Shown here: piece by piece, positions 35,448 to 47,311 of the stretch
Layout of the letters: each line of letters opens with the position of its first letter
Numbering within the stretch: position 1 is the stretch's first letter
Source of the DNA: Syngnathus acus
Lineage: Eukaryota > Chordata > Actinopteri > Syngnathiformes > Syngnathidae
Length of the DNA stretch: 64,000 bases
Reading direction: 5' to 3'
Assembly (NCBI RefSeq): GCF_901709675.1
Contig: NC_051106.1
Span: 8,690,001 to 8,754,000, forward strand
Notes under the pieces: model-generated
The model's input: only the letters and a program-made list of their open reading frames with translations
Told to the model about the DNA's origin: nothing
Databases searched by the model: none
Position numbers and translations under genes: made by a program

Positions 35448-35684
35448 GTCACATTAACAGAAGACACCACGTTGGCACTTTTTCTTTTATCCTTCCCCAA
35501 AAAGTTACAAATTCAAAAAAGACAGCACAAATGATCTCCACCCAGGCCAAACAGTGAATACAAAGCAGGAATAATCAACACACAACCTCCTAAATCTAAC
35601 TTTGTGCTTGGTGGAGGTAAAAAAAAAAGCTCCAGTGAGCTTTTACAAGTGACACGGTGGCGAGAGTGTGCTGGTCAAAGCGTC

Positions 35685-37040
35685 TTATTTAATGGGCGAG
35701 TCGAGAATCTCCTCGTATTCCTCCCGGTGACGTCGGCTGGCCCCGCGAGAGGGCAGCAGCTTCACGGTCACCAACCAGCCAACGCTCAAGATCACCATGG
35801 CGTTCCCGACCACTTCAGGGGCACCGGGGGCCAGCTGGGCCATGACCAGATGGGCCACCGTGGCCAGGGGCGCCTCCAGACTTTGGCTGGCCGACACCAG
35901 CGCCGGGTGGATGCGGGCGAGGCCGTGCGTCACCCCGAGGAAGGCGGCGGTCGAGCAGACCACCAAGGCCGCCACCAGCCCCCAGCCGGGAGCGCTGGCT
36001 GGCCAGGACCAGCCCTCCTGCAGCAGGACCGCCGTGGCCGGGGCCAGCAGGCAGCCCGTCCAGCTCACTGTGAACAGCGCGGTGGCCACGCTGACCCTCT
36101 CCTTCAGGGAGCGGTACCCCACCAGCGCCAGGGCCATCCACAGCCCCGCCAACGCCGACAGGGACCACCCAAACGCGCCCCTCCAGAATACCACGGGGTC
36201 TGTCTGGGAATCGGAATTGCTCTCATCTGCAGCGGGAACCAGCAGAACCCCCAAGCCGCACAGTCCGGCCGCCAGGGTGATGGCGTCCGCCAAGCCCAGA
36301 CGCTCCTCCAGCAACAGGAAGGCCAGCGTGGCGGACAACACCGTGGTGGCCAGCCGCCAGGCGGGGGCCACGTCTTCTTGGGAGCTGAAGGTCAGCGAGG
36401 AGTAAGCGCAGCACAGGGACAGCGAGTAGGCCACGCCGTAACAAAGCAGACGGAGGCGGTAGCCCTCCGGTCCGAAAGGGTTCTCCCCCTTGTGCAGCGG
36501 CACAGCCACGGACAACAGCTGTACCACGGACCGAACCAGTAGAAGAAAGAGGGGGCCCAGGCCAAAGTGTTCCGAGGCCGCCCGGGTCAGAACCACCGTG
36601 CAGCCGTTCGCCAGCGCCGCCCCGAGCAGCCCCACCCAGGTGAGCCGAGACGCAGACACCGAGGCCTCCCCGAAACTGGCCAGTTGTTCCTCGACCCCCT
36701 TCCCGGGACCTTTGGCCACTCTGGGTCCAGCTTCGCCGCCCTCCCCGCTCTTGCCAGCCGGAGGTCTCGGGGCGGTGGCCTTGTCCTTGGAACCAAACAG
36801 AGTGAGCGGCCACCTCTTGGCTTCCGTCAGTCGCTTCCTGTCCGACGTCTCCTCCAGGAAGGAGCCAAAGTCCTCGAAGGACGGCGCGTCGTCGTAGCCC
36901 TCGTCGCCGGGCTGGGGGAAGTGCGTGTGGATGCTGGGTTGAGGGGAATAAGGGCTCTGCGTGGCGTACTTGGCCGTGACCGTGTGGGGGTGGATCTTGA
37001 CCCGCTTCTTACCGCTGCCCAGGAGGTGAGTGGACTCCAT
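35685..37040 (-). CDS. slc35g2: SLC35G2 (TMEM22), EamA-type multi-pass membrane protein
   Basis: Intronless coding exon of 451 aa; the human gene also has its coding part in one exon. The SLC35G family belongs to the drug/metabolite transporter superfamily; its substrate is unknown to me. The cytosolic N-terminus keeps KKRVKIHPHTVTAKY and the HFPQPGDEGYDDAPSFEDFGSF block. About ten hydrophobic segments follow from VGLLGAALANGCTVVLTRA onward, including GPEGYRLRLLCYGV, FLLLEERL, CSTAAFLGVTHGLARIHPAL and a C-terminal EEYEEILDSPIK nearly identical to the human end. An Ala/Pro/Gly-rich linker at residues 70-120 is longer than in human. The lumenal half is GC-rich, which creates long but meaningless overlapping reading frames. 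A probable 3' splice site just upstream of the ATG (minus strand, about 37070) suggests a noncoding first exon further right. STAG1 lies divergently beyond an 11-kb gap, as in human. Confidence 0.96.
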   Translation of the reverse strand: MESTHLLGSGKKRVKIHPHTVTAKYATQSPYSPQPSIHTHFPQPGDEGYDDAPSFEDFGSFLEETSDRKRLTEAKRWPLTLFGSKDKATAPRPPAGKSGEGGEAGPRVAKGPGKGVEEQLASFGEASVSASRLTWVGLLGAALANGCTVVLTRAASEHFGLGPLFLLLVRSVVQLLSVAVPLHKGENPFGPEGYRLRLLCYGVAYSLSLCCAYSSLTFSSQEDVAPAWRLATTVLSATLAFLLLEERLGLADAITLAAGLCGLGVLLVPAADESNSDSQTDPVVFWRGAFGWSLSALAGLWMALALVGYRSLKERVSVATALFTVSWTGCLLAPATAVLLQEGWSWPASAPGWGLVAALVVCSTAAFLGVTHGLARIHPALVSASQSLEAPLATVAHLVMAQLAPGAPEVVGNAMVILSVGWLVTVKLLPSRGASRRHREEYEEILDSPIK

Positions 37041-40030
37041 GGTGGAGGTTGGCGGAGGACAAACCTGCTGGACAAATGAACATTAAGATGGGTTCGCCCA
37101 ACATTGTGAAGCGGCCACCTCTCGGAACGCCCAGTGATCCATCATCCTTACATATTCAATACGGCGCTTGACATTTCAATATTTAATGGCACCCGCGGTA
37201 ATAATAGCCAAGGGGAGGGGGGGGGGGGGTCTCGGCCTCCAAAGTCTTCTGAAAGGGAGTTAAAGCTCCAGACGCCAAAGAGACTGCGTATCTATCTCCA
37301 AGCTTTTTTTTTTTAATTAGTTTTTTTATTTACTTCACTCTGATGTGTTATCTTTGCCAATGACACGAATACAAGCGCTTAGCAGGAAACACATTATTTA
37401 GAGGCTATGTCTCCAGTTTTGGTCTCTTAGAAGAACCGTTCGACTTCTTACGGCCAATTTGCAAAAAAACAAACAAAACTACTAATTGCAGATTATGCCA
37501 AGCCGCGGCCGCTCTTTCCCTCTCCTTCTACAAAAGAACAAATTCAGATTGTTTTTTTACTGTTTGCATTTACTATTAAAATATAAATGTCTTATACAGC
37601 AATAATTGAAATTAGAGGAAAAAAGTATAAAAAAATTCTAATATACTACAATCAATGAGATCAAATACATTTTGAATAACATTTCTGAAGCAATGCATTC
37701 CAAAAAACTGATTTCATGCATTACACTATCATTTAAATGTATAATTTCACCTTTGCACTTTTTGTCCCCATTTTTTGCTTCCCAGCAGCGGTCTAACACA
37801 AAATAGAATGTCTCTGGTTACATTTAATAATCTCCTCAGCAGCGGATCGCAATGTTCTTTTTGCAATTGTGCTCCATCACCGCAATAGCCCGTTTTGCAC
37901 ACCTTCACATCCATAACCACATAATGTAAAGACATCATTTTCCTACTGCATTGAAATATTTGTGTGTGTGTGTGTTTCCCAGAGCATGTGTGCCATTATG
38001 TAAATGTGCGTCTGTCTGAGTGTCTTGCTCATCGGGTGATCATGTGATTCTCAAGGTTAAACAGGACCCACTGGCAATCATGCATCTTTACATAACCCCC
38101 TTTTTAATTCATTTCTTTCTTTCTTATTAGTATAAAAGGCACTCACCTGCAAACAAGCCACTGGTCATTCAGTCATTGAGCATCTTTCCATCCATTCGCT
38201 CCCCCCTCCTCCCCCCACTTTGCCTTCATGCGGCAGTCTAGAATTGAAAGAAGTGAAAAAGAGGACCACCCGGACCAGGATGAGACCGCAGACGAGCCAC
38301 CTCAGGACCGGGAGGAGGAGGTGGAGGATGTGTGTTATATGGCGACCTGCTGCTGCTCGTCCATCACTGTCTGATGCAGAAGATGCTCCGCCTTTCACAG
38401 AGAGGTAGGAAGGGGGGGGTGCAGGGGGGGGGGGGGGGGGGTAATTATAGCGTCTGAGCATGCGTCAACGGTAGCAATGCAAGCTATTTGTGATTTTAAG
38501 GAAGTGATTGATGAGAACAGCATGAAATATTACAAGCAAGTCACCATTTTATGAGAATATGGTCATAATATTAGAAAAAAATAACTAAATAATCTTATAT
38601 GAAGTCATGTCAAAACATTACAAGATTTTTTTTTTATGGGATCCTACCGGTCGGTGCTAATGATTTAATGTCTTCTGCTTGACCTTATCAGTCAGCGATC
38701 AAGCTGTCCCATCTTTCCTCCAGCGTGGACTGACAAACCACAGATGGCCAACAGACGTCCCACACAGGAAGCGCTGAGATTTAAAGCAGCGCGGACGCTC
38801 AGAAAAGGTCATCATCAAAGTCCAAATGCGGTGAGGAAAAAGTGAGAAAAAAATTATTTTTATTATTATTTTTATTATTTATTTAGTTGAAGCAAATTTG
38901 CACCAAGTCGGGATTTTTCTTCCAAGCTTCAGTTAACGACCTTGGCGGAGGTCTGACCTCGGCTGACGACTTTGCCGTTCTGCTTCAGCTATTAAACACA
39001 ATGGTGATAATAAAAGGCCTCGCACATCCACGCATTCACTTTAGGCACTAAAAGGAAGAAGATCCATCTGCCGTTGCCATGGTGACCACCCAGAGAGAGC
39101 GCGACAGTTGCGGCTATTTAGGGCACATTAGAAAAAAAAAAAGGCCACTGATGACTCTGCGGCCTTGTTGTAAGACGCTACCATGAGGGTCCTTTAACGG
39201 CAGAACTTTTTGAGAGCCGTGATGGAGCCGAGCAGAAGCCCATCTTGTACTTATTCGTCGGGTTTAAAAGGGCGGAACCGAGCCAGAACAAACATTTCGA
39301 CCAAGCAGATTATCGTCACCGTTCCTGAATGGAGAGGGAGGTCACGCTACAGCGGGCACCAGCCGAGTATGTCGAGTACACGGCTGGAGGCTTACAACAG
39401 ACTTTGCACCTTTATCACAATCTTTTCAAAACATCCAAAGAAAGCACAGTTGGGCTTGTGTAGCTCCTCGGGCCTTTTTCTGTCCCCCGTGGAGATGAAC
39501 AGAGATGGTTATCTTCACTGTAATCGACTTTGGGAGTGACAAGGTGTAATTGCGGCCTCGAAAAAGATGATGCTTATGTTGCCATGGTTACAGCCTTGCC
39601 AACGGGCACAATGTGTGTCTTCTAAGGTTGCACGTATGAGAGTAAAATAATGACTAAAAAATAATGTTGATTGGAGCAAATTGCACCCGTGTTAGATGTT
39701 ATAGTTTATGATCAAATAAAATATGACACAATAGGACGCAGAGAAAAGATACCAAGTAACGTGTTAAAATTCAATGCGTGACACTATATATATATTGTAA
39801 TTTATAAAAAAATATATAGAGCATCTGCTATCTATATAGGTCAACAAAGTTGACTATTCGTTCAAATATAAGGATGACGTCACACGACGTTCGCAAAGCA
39901 TAAGTAAGCCTTTAATTTTAAAATGAATTAGAAGAAAATGGAATTAGTCGCCCGTGAATGTTGTTTAACATAATGACTAGCATAAAATATAATTTTTTAA
40001 GGTTAAACGAAAATAGAGTGGCATAGACGG
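37041..40030. other. Gene-poor region upstream of SLC35G2
   Basis: No conserved exon recognised. It should contain the SLC35G2 promoter and noncoding 5' exon on the minus strand. G-runs occur near 37215 and 38407-38440. A TATA box with a small ORF near 38131-38374 is listed separately. The 109-codon frame at 39210-39539 shows no family resemblance. Confidence 0.55.
38131..38374 (+). other. TATA box followed by a 48-codon ORF (possible small transcription unit)
   Basis: TATAAAAG at 38131-38138 is followed 90 bp later by an ATG (38228) opening 48 codons to TGA at 38374. The first part is very acidic/charged (Glu/Asp/Arg), the end Cys-rich (TCCCSSITV). A GT donor (GAGAGGTAGG) lies just after, near 38405. 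I know no family with this sequence, so coding status is doubtful; it may be a first exon of a noncoding RNA. Confidence 0.2.
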
Positions 40031-40111
40031 GGACCACCCGCGTGCGCGTCCTCGCCCCCTTTACGTGAAAGGCAAGGCGCGTGCCCGGCGCAGAGGATGT
40101 CGCGGAGTGTC

Positions 40112-40125
40112 CGCCAGGGGGCAGC
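40112..40125 (+). promoter_or_regulatory. CTCF-like site 1 in STAG1 promoter
   Basis: CCGCCAGGGGGCAG matches CCASYAGRKGGCRS at 13 of 14 positions (third base G). Confidence 0.5.
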
Positions 40126-40178
40126 CGCGTCCCGGCGTGAGGCTGCGCCGCTTCCCCTGCACCGCAGAGAGGAAAATA

Positions 40179-40192
40179 CCACCAGATGGCGG
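40179..40192 (+). promoter_or_regulatory. CTCF-like site 2 in STAG1 promoter
   Basis: CCACCAGATGGCGG matches CCASYAGRKGGCRS at all 14 positions. It lies 67 bp after site 1 in the same orientation. Confidence 0.55.
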
Positions 40193-43100
40193 TTTAGGAT
40201 TGCTGCTCTTCTCTGCGAGGCAAGCCTCCGCTCGCACGGGCCAATTTCCCCAATATCAAATAAGACCAAATAATAAAATAGGGGATCGATTCGTCGCTGC
40301 GGGAGGTGACGCTCGAGCCGGGAATGGTCGTTAAAGGTGAGTACCCGGTGTTTTTGTCGTGCTTTTTGTGAGGCGGGAAAAGGGGGGTGGTGGGAGAGGA
40401 AGACGGCCCACAGATTCAAGATGGTGGACGCGCTGGAAAAAGGGAAGGCTTGCTGCTAAGGTTGTCGGTAGGGAGGGGGATGGGCGTTAGTGGCGGATAA
40501 CGGAGGCCATTGGTGCCGTTTCTCTCCTCGTCAGTTAGCCTAGCCCGCGAGCTAACTCGCCTCCCATCCCCAAGCAAAAATGTCGCCGGCGGGTGGAACT
40601 CTCTCGAAGGTGGATCTCCGCCGCCTCCCCGCTACCATTGTCCACCTGTCGCTGGAGTTGTCAACAAATACAAGAAGCCACGCTGTGTGACGTCTTTTGT
40701 TTGTGCGACTCTCGTTTTGCAGCCTAGCGTGTTATCAACTGGCTTCTCTCTTTTCTTTTCTTTTTTTTTTGCATCCTTTGCTTGCTTGAGTGGATTTTCT
40801 TCCATGTGTGGTTCTTGACCTGCTCAGTGTGCAAAGTGCCCTGAGACAACTTGTGAATTGGCGCCATGTCAATAAACTTGTCTGAAAATGTGACGTTTCT
40901 GTCCAAAGCGTGTGAAGACCATGAGCTTCTTCTCACTGTGTGTGTCACCATCACATGTCACCTTCCAAATTTTATTTCTTCTCACTTTGGGATTGGTTGG
41001 GAAGTGTGAGCCAAATCTTGACAAGAAGGTCTCAGTCCCGGTCAACCGGCCCAGAGCAATATTTATGTTGACACTGGAGGTCACGATGTCCCTTGGAGGT
41101 TACATAACTGCTTTGTTTACAGTCAACATGTGCAAACATGTAAATCGAGCACTTTAAATTGTCGCTTGTTTGCCTTCGTCTGCCCGGCGATAAAGCCGCT
41201 CAGATAATGGATGGACTTTAAACTTCTAGAATTGATCTCAATATCGATTAATGACTCAAATTATTGCATTATTATAAAACTCCCCCCCCTGTTAGTTATT
41301 TCGGATTCAAACAATAACACACAATGTTGTACAGTGTAGAGCAATGTTGTTTACTATGAAGCTTTTGTGGAAGACGCCAGCCCAAAGCAGTTTCACTGAC
41401 ATTAAAGAGAACCCTTGCACTCTTGTAGTGCGTTCAACGTGTCACTGTTACTACTTCATCACTTTTGTCATTGTTCCTTTCTTGTTTTACTTCCCTGATT
41501 GTGAGAGCTTGGCTGTGGCGATGAATGATTGATAACGGCGGGGTGGGAAGCTTTGCTACTTGTTAACAATACAAAAGTGTCCCCCGGTCATTCATCACGG
41601 GTTTGACACGGTGACTGGGCGCCGCTCCAAAATGAAAACTCCTCTCTGGATCTGAAATAATTGTTGCATCTGTTTTGGCTTTGTTTATGTCTCGCCGTCA
41701 GCTTGCCGTGTCTTTTTTTTTGTCGTTTTCTTTGAATATGATGTCATTCTTCTTCTGTGGGCTTTGGGAGGCGCGCCTGCTGCTCGCTCGTTTTTCACGT
41801 TCCATGTGTCTCAGCGGGTTTGGACTGCCGACTCAAAGCGGTTCCTCACGAGAAGAACAATCGTATGGAAGGATGTCCTAGTTTACACTTTGCGTTGATG
41901 CCGTACGCGGCCGCGCCACCTTGAGTCATTGTTGCTTGTTTGGCAGGCGGCAGCCTCGTTTGCCTCGGGATAGTTTGAAATCAGGCCAGAGCGCGATGGC
42001 TCTCGATGTTTTTCAGTGACCGCCTCCGAGCGCTGTGCTATATTTGTGTTGGCCTTCCTTGAATATTGATGCGCTCACCTGCGTCTGTCGAGTGCAAAAG
42101 AAGAGCAATGCAATAGTCGGTGTGTTCGCCGTTATGCCCATTATGAGTCACGCTGAAGTGCAATTAAATGAACTAATGCTGATATGATCTCCATTGTGAT
42201 GCAATCAACAGGTCACGACTCTTCATAGTCGGAGAGTAATCAACCGTCGGCTATCGTCATTTATTGATGTCTATCTCGCTCGCTGTGCCCATTAGTTATC
42301 TAAGCACACTACAATAAATCCCGCCACAGCGTAGCTGTGTCAATTTCAACGTCATTTGTCGTCTGCGGGAGTGTCGGCGATTTGCATGAACGCACCCCGC
42401 CCGCGCGCTTGTTTCAAATCAGCTGACATCTGTCAAAAGCTCGCAAGACGCATCTGTGCCCGTCCTTGACGCTTGGCAAGGAGGTCCGGAACGGTGCTTG
42501 TGTTGTGTCTGACAGTCTGGGCCGAGATGAGAAAGTGCAAATTGTTCAGACAAATATTTCTACCCTCTTGGCTCTTTCATACAAATAATGAAGCGAGAAT
42601 TGGAGCTGTGATAGACCAAAATTCCAAATTGTTGTAAAAAAAATGACGTTTCAAACTGAAGCATGTATCCTAAAATGTATTCTGTACTTGTTGCTAGCTG
42701 CTTGTAGTCATGGTAACCAAATGGCTTGAGTCATCTCAACCGGATCGGATGTAAAGTACGCTGTTGTCATTCTGCGCATTTCGTCAGAAGATAATCCGAG
42801 ACTTTTATTACGACATTGACAACCATTTTAAATCGCACGGACTTTGCATAACGCCACGGAAATAAAACACGCTCTTCCAAACCTCTGTTAAGCTTTGTGG
42901 ACATTTCCCGACTAAGCCCCCATATGGTGATCAAAACGTAAAAAAAACAGAATAGAAGGTCAAGCAAAGCTTTCACTCGAGACGCCAACGACCCCTGAGG
43001 GAATCGGCGCCCGCCAAGACAATCATTGCTCTTTTATCACACTACCAGCCTGCGCACACACACATAAACGTTTCCCTTTCGAAAGACGGCTTGCAAGGAG

Positions 43101-46100
43101 CATTTTAACAAGATTAGGACCGTGTCACACAGGAGATCAGCCATTTGACACACACACACACACACGCTTGCAATCACACGGCCATCTGCCGCCGCAGCCA
43201 CAAACTACTTACTGTACTCTCATTCTTTTGACTACACTCAGTCTGGAGGAGGAGGAGGGGTGAAGGAAGATGTAGTGACAAGATCGCTACTGAAAAATGG
43301 AATCCCTGCTCCCGCCAAGCACACACACACACTTTTTGTGAGTGTGACTCAAAGATACATACATCATAAGGCGGGATGCAATTTTTTATTTCCTTGAATA
43401 AAACATTTCCTTGTTGCACCTCATGAGTGCAATCCCACCGTTGGGGACGGACGGTCACGTGATCGTTTTACGCGCGAGAAGCGCTCATGCTCGCATTTTG
43501 CCCTCTCGCTGATGGATTTTGCAGATTTGCAGCAGCTGCCGCTCGCTCTCCCGCAGTCACAAAGCAAATAAGTGCCAGAGAAGGTGATTCAGCAGCGAGC
43601 AAAAGCCGGGCCGGGCCGGGCCGCCTTGCGTGATTGATGCTGCTGTTGTAGTAAAACACAAGCGGGGCAACGCTGTCACGCTGACATTTTTAAAGCTCCC
43701 TGAAAAGATAGCAGCTGCGTGGATTTCAATTCAATTTCCTAGTTTAGAGGCGAGCTTTTATTTTACAATGCATACTTTTTCCTGCAGTAGAAATTAAATA
43801 ACTATAAATAAATAAAATAAATAGATAAATAATATCATTAATGATAGTAGAAATAAAATAATAAAAATGCGATTTCAAGTATGCTGTCATTTCTCAATGA
43901 ACCAGAGATTTTGCGTTGGCAAGGGACAGAACTCGGTGCGCTGGTCTAGGCGTCAATTCTGACACACAAAACGGATATCTGGTGCCGGAGTTTGGAGTTT
44001 CCGCCGTTCATGTTGTCAAATTGGCCATGAACAAACAATAAATCATTGAATTAAAAAGTTAATAGATCAAATCAATGACTGGTTCAACTGCAGCCTGCTC
44101 CGTTTCCACGTTCTCACTCGTCCAAAACACATTTCACAAAATAGTCTGAGGTTGTTTGACAGCCAGCAACCATTGACCCGCTGGTGCCTGAGGCCAGCGA
44201 GCCAACCAGTACTCATGTTCACCAAATCTATTTCAATCCATACATTCCGAGCGCTTCGCCACGCAGTCTTGCTACGAAACAGCTGAGAACCATTTAGGGC
44301 AATTTACACCCCAAAAATAACGCTAGTGACAGTCCAAGGGCAGAATTACCTCATTTGAGCTCTGCATTGGAGACGTTGCCACAGAAACCAGCCTTGGAAT
44401 AAGACAAATGTGCTACCGGTGACTTCTTGTAACATTTCTCTCGACTCTTAATTTGCTTTGTATGAATAGAAGCCCGGCAGATGTAAAATGGGGATGTAAC
44501 GTGAGCTTCTTGCCATAATGTCTTAGCAAGCCCAAGGTGCACTTAAAAGGATTTTTCTGCTTGTGCCACTTCGAATATGAGTCATTGCCGGCTGGCTCCA
44601 TCTTTTAAGGGACGACAAATCGCATCTTTTGCATTCAGTCTTGTCTCACTCCCCCTCCCCTTCTGTTTTTTTTTTTTTTTTTTTTTTAAATTCAGGAATA
44701 CACTTGTTCTAGTCGTTCCAAAGGGTTGTCCAGCAGGGACGACATACAAGGTGTAATCACCTCGCCGTCACCACTCATTAAACTCTTGGCTGTCTGCAAC
44801 CGCTGCGACGACGGTTTAAAAAAAAAAAAGAAACAATCCTCCAGTGTGTCGTTGTTTGGATAAGACTTCTTTTTTTTCGACACTTCTTCCGTTGCCTTCT
44901 GGCGCTAAGTCGTTAACAGCACACAAGTGTGACTGAACCCGTAAAGCTCCTTTTATGGCATAACACACTTTTGCAAGCGCCAGTGATGATGAAGCACACT
45001 TCTGCCAGGATTTTTTTTTTTTTTTATGAATACGTTCTCCAATAAAAGGAAAATTCAAAGAAATAAAATGTGGACAGTAAAATAAAAGTCACGTTTGATC
45101 ATCATTTGTTTAGCAAAGTGTAACAAATTAGTTTGCTGTTTTTCCAAAAATGATGAGGCTGACAAAAATGTAAAACACTAAAAGATTTTTCAAAAGATAT
45201 ATTTATTAATAGACAATGAATTTGATCTCTTAAGGAAGATGCCATAGCGATAGCTCTTCTTCATCACGTTGGCGCGGTGCCACTTCAAACAAGTTAACAA
45301 ATTTGACACTCTGCCAAAAGCGTTTCACTCGCCAGAGGCTGAGCTGCGCTGTGTTTGTTTATGGAGTAGACATGATTGCCAACCCCTTACACGCTCGCGC
45401 TCTCTTAACATACATCGTAGATATTTTTTTCTGCTCGTAACACTTTCTCCATATTATCTTTCAAGTGATGTCGCGCTTGTCATTAAAGCGCCGGGCCGTG
45501 TCAAATCAAACACGTTAAACAAGTTTTCCCTGCTGGCGTTGCCACTAGCGAATATTTTGCAGTTTGAATATCCTACCGGATCAAATAATTAAAATAGTTT
45601 TGCTTTTTTAGAATTTTAGAGAATTCTTTTTGTACTAAAATGCAAACCTCATAGCAGCAAACTATTTTCTTCTCTATAAATATTTGTGAGATTTTGGGCA
45701 AGTGACATCAGATAGCAAATTTGAGTTAACCCGTCTTGACAATTTCGAAATTTGCAACGGAAGTCAAGAAATTAATTTTTGAATGAAGCAGTCAAAACCT
45801 CCCTCCCTCCCTTTCTTTTTCTCAACTTGGTCCCTCCTGTCCCCACTTGGCACCCAATCAAACCAGCTCTCGGCGTCAGGCTTATGACCCTCGCCTAGTC
45901 GCCATGGCAACGAGGGCCTGCCTCCCATAGAACGCGGCGTGCATGTTAAGTGCTTTCTCGGAGGCTCGCTGCCTCGCTCGCTCTGTCTTGTGCGTGCGTG
46001 CGTGCATTCTCTCACATACGCGCTCATGGCTGCCGTGGAGTATTTCAAGAGTCGATCGATTCAATGATTCATTCTTATTATATTTTCATTGCAACATCAC

Positions 46101-46884
46101 TCCCCCTCGTTTTTTAAAAGTTTATTTTTTTATGAAAATGAAAACATTGTATTTTTAAATCCATTGTTGGCTTAACAAAATAATTGACAGATTAATCAAG
46201 AATAATAATTTTAAAATTCGCTTTGGTCCACGCAGTTTGTGTCTCGGTAGTGCAATTGGTGACAAGACCAAATTTTATGACTCAAAAGCCGACGTTATAG
46301 TTTAGTGGCGCACAATCCTGCTATTATTGTCACATTTCAATAGTGAGAAATGAAACTGATGCCGATGTCAACTTCGGTGCAGTCCTCACAAAAAAAAAAA
46401 GTCAGGAAAGAGTCAGGCCTCCACACACACAGACACATTTCCTCTTCCTCAGTGTGGACGTCAGCACTGAAAAAAACCCCCAACCAATTGATTCCCATAA
46501 AAATGAGGCTAGCGTCCAAATAGTCTGCGAGGGCGACCGAGGCTGAGTTGTGTGTGTGTTTGTGTGCCTCCATATTGAGATTGTGATGTTTGGTCGGCTG
46601 AGGGCGTCTGACTCATTTGGGTCACACTCGAGCACCATCGTCATCTTGAGAAGTCGGTTGACTGTTGATGAATGAGTATTGTTAAGGATTATCTTAAATT
46701 AGAAGACACAAGTGTTAAAGTGCTTCATGAGAATTTTTATATGCCGACATGTTACCCCTTAATAGGCGTCGATTGTTTGGGGGCCGTTATTCTAAGAATA
46801 GTGTTGGCAATATACAGTAATCCATCCGATAAGGATTCACCTGCAAATAGGAAACAGAAGCCCCCAAATTAATATTAATCGTAG

Positions 46885-46990
46885 TGACGGCCGAGTACCG
46901 ATAACACGTATCGGTACGGCCGATATTGGCCTTACTTCGATCTGATACCGGTCCCCGATACCAAGCGCCCTCTTGTGGCCAATCAAATAA
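46885..46990. repeat. Interspersed repeat fragment with CTCF-like core
   Basis: Short inverted strings (GAGTACCGATAACA / GTATCGGTAC) precede GCGCCCTCTTGTGGCC at 46965-46980. The reverse complement of that end, CCACAAGAGGGCGC, matches the CTCF consensus at 13 of 14 positions. It resembles a teleost repeat end from memory; borders are unclear. Confidence 0.4.
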
Positions 46991-47153
46991 CAGACCGTTT
47001 TTTTCTTCGCGAGCTGGAAAATATGCCCAGTAAAATGCAATTTATGTAACTAGTCAATTGCGAATGAATAAATGTTTCCGCAATAGCCATGATTGTTCAT
47101 TTACGGTTAGCATTTATACATCTGCCAAAGCTACCAATTTCCTCTTTTACAAC

Positions 47154-47209
47154 TTTGCATTGACATTTCACGCTGTTCAAATTTGCATTGACATTTCACG
47201 CTGTTCAAA
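47154..47209. repeat. 28-bp exact tandem duplication
   Basis: Two identical adjacent 28-bp copies containing GCATTGACATTTCACGCTG. No mismatch, so recent duplication (or assembly artefact). Confidence 0.9.
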
Positions 47210-47230
47210 TCCTCTTACACACCAAACAGA

Positions 47231-47277
47231 AACACACACACACACACACACACAGTCTATGCTTGGCGGATGATGTA

Positions 47278-47308
<31 letters not shown>

Positions 47309-47311
47309 TCT
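47231..47311. repeat. (CA)n / (TG)n microsatellite pair
   Basis: A CA run (47231-47253) and, 27 bp on, a TG run (47280-47308). They are mutually complementary and could fold as a hairpin. Confidence 0.9.

Larger units (their letters stand above)
34260..35684. other. PTX3-like / SLC35G2 convergent intergenic region
   Basis: Searched for a pentraxin exon and none was found. It contains the transposon remnant, the AT tract and the SLC35G2 3' UTR (poly(A) signal at 35442-35447, minus). ORFs at 35160-35411 have no family resemblance. Confidence 0.65.
40031..40600 (+). promoter_or_regulatory. stag1: CpG-rich putative STAG1 promoter and noncoding first exon
   Basis: CpG density rises sharply here against AT-rich surroundings. 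A strong donor, TTAAAG|GTGAGT at 40336/40337, fits a noncoding first exon splicing to the acceptor TCTCTGCAG at 48109, just before the STAG1 ATG. Two CTCF-like sites lie at 40112-40125 and 40179-40192. Human STAG1 likewise has an untranslated exon separated by a long intron (from memory). The link between this promoter and STAG1 is inferred. Confidence 0.55.

Noticed and set aside
35604-36542. 312-codon plus-strand ORF opposite SLC35G2
   Set aside because: Gln/Gly/His-rich translation is the complement of transmembrane-coding sequence; SLC35G2 on the minus strand is clearly the gene.
38165-38461. Minus-strand ORF with poly-proline and a hydrophobic stretch
   Set aside because: Poly-proline comes from the G-run at 38407-38440; no signal of a real protein.
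39210-39539. 109-codon ORF in the gene-poor region
   Set aside because: No recognisable family, no promoter or splice context; length is within chance expectation.
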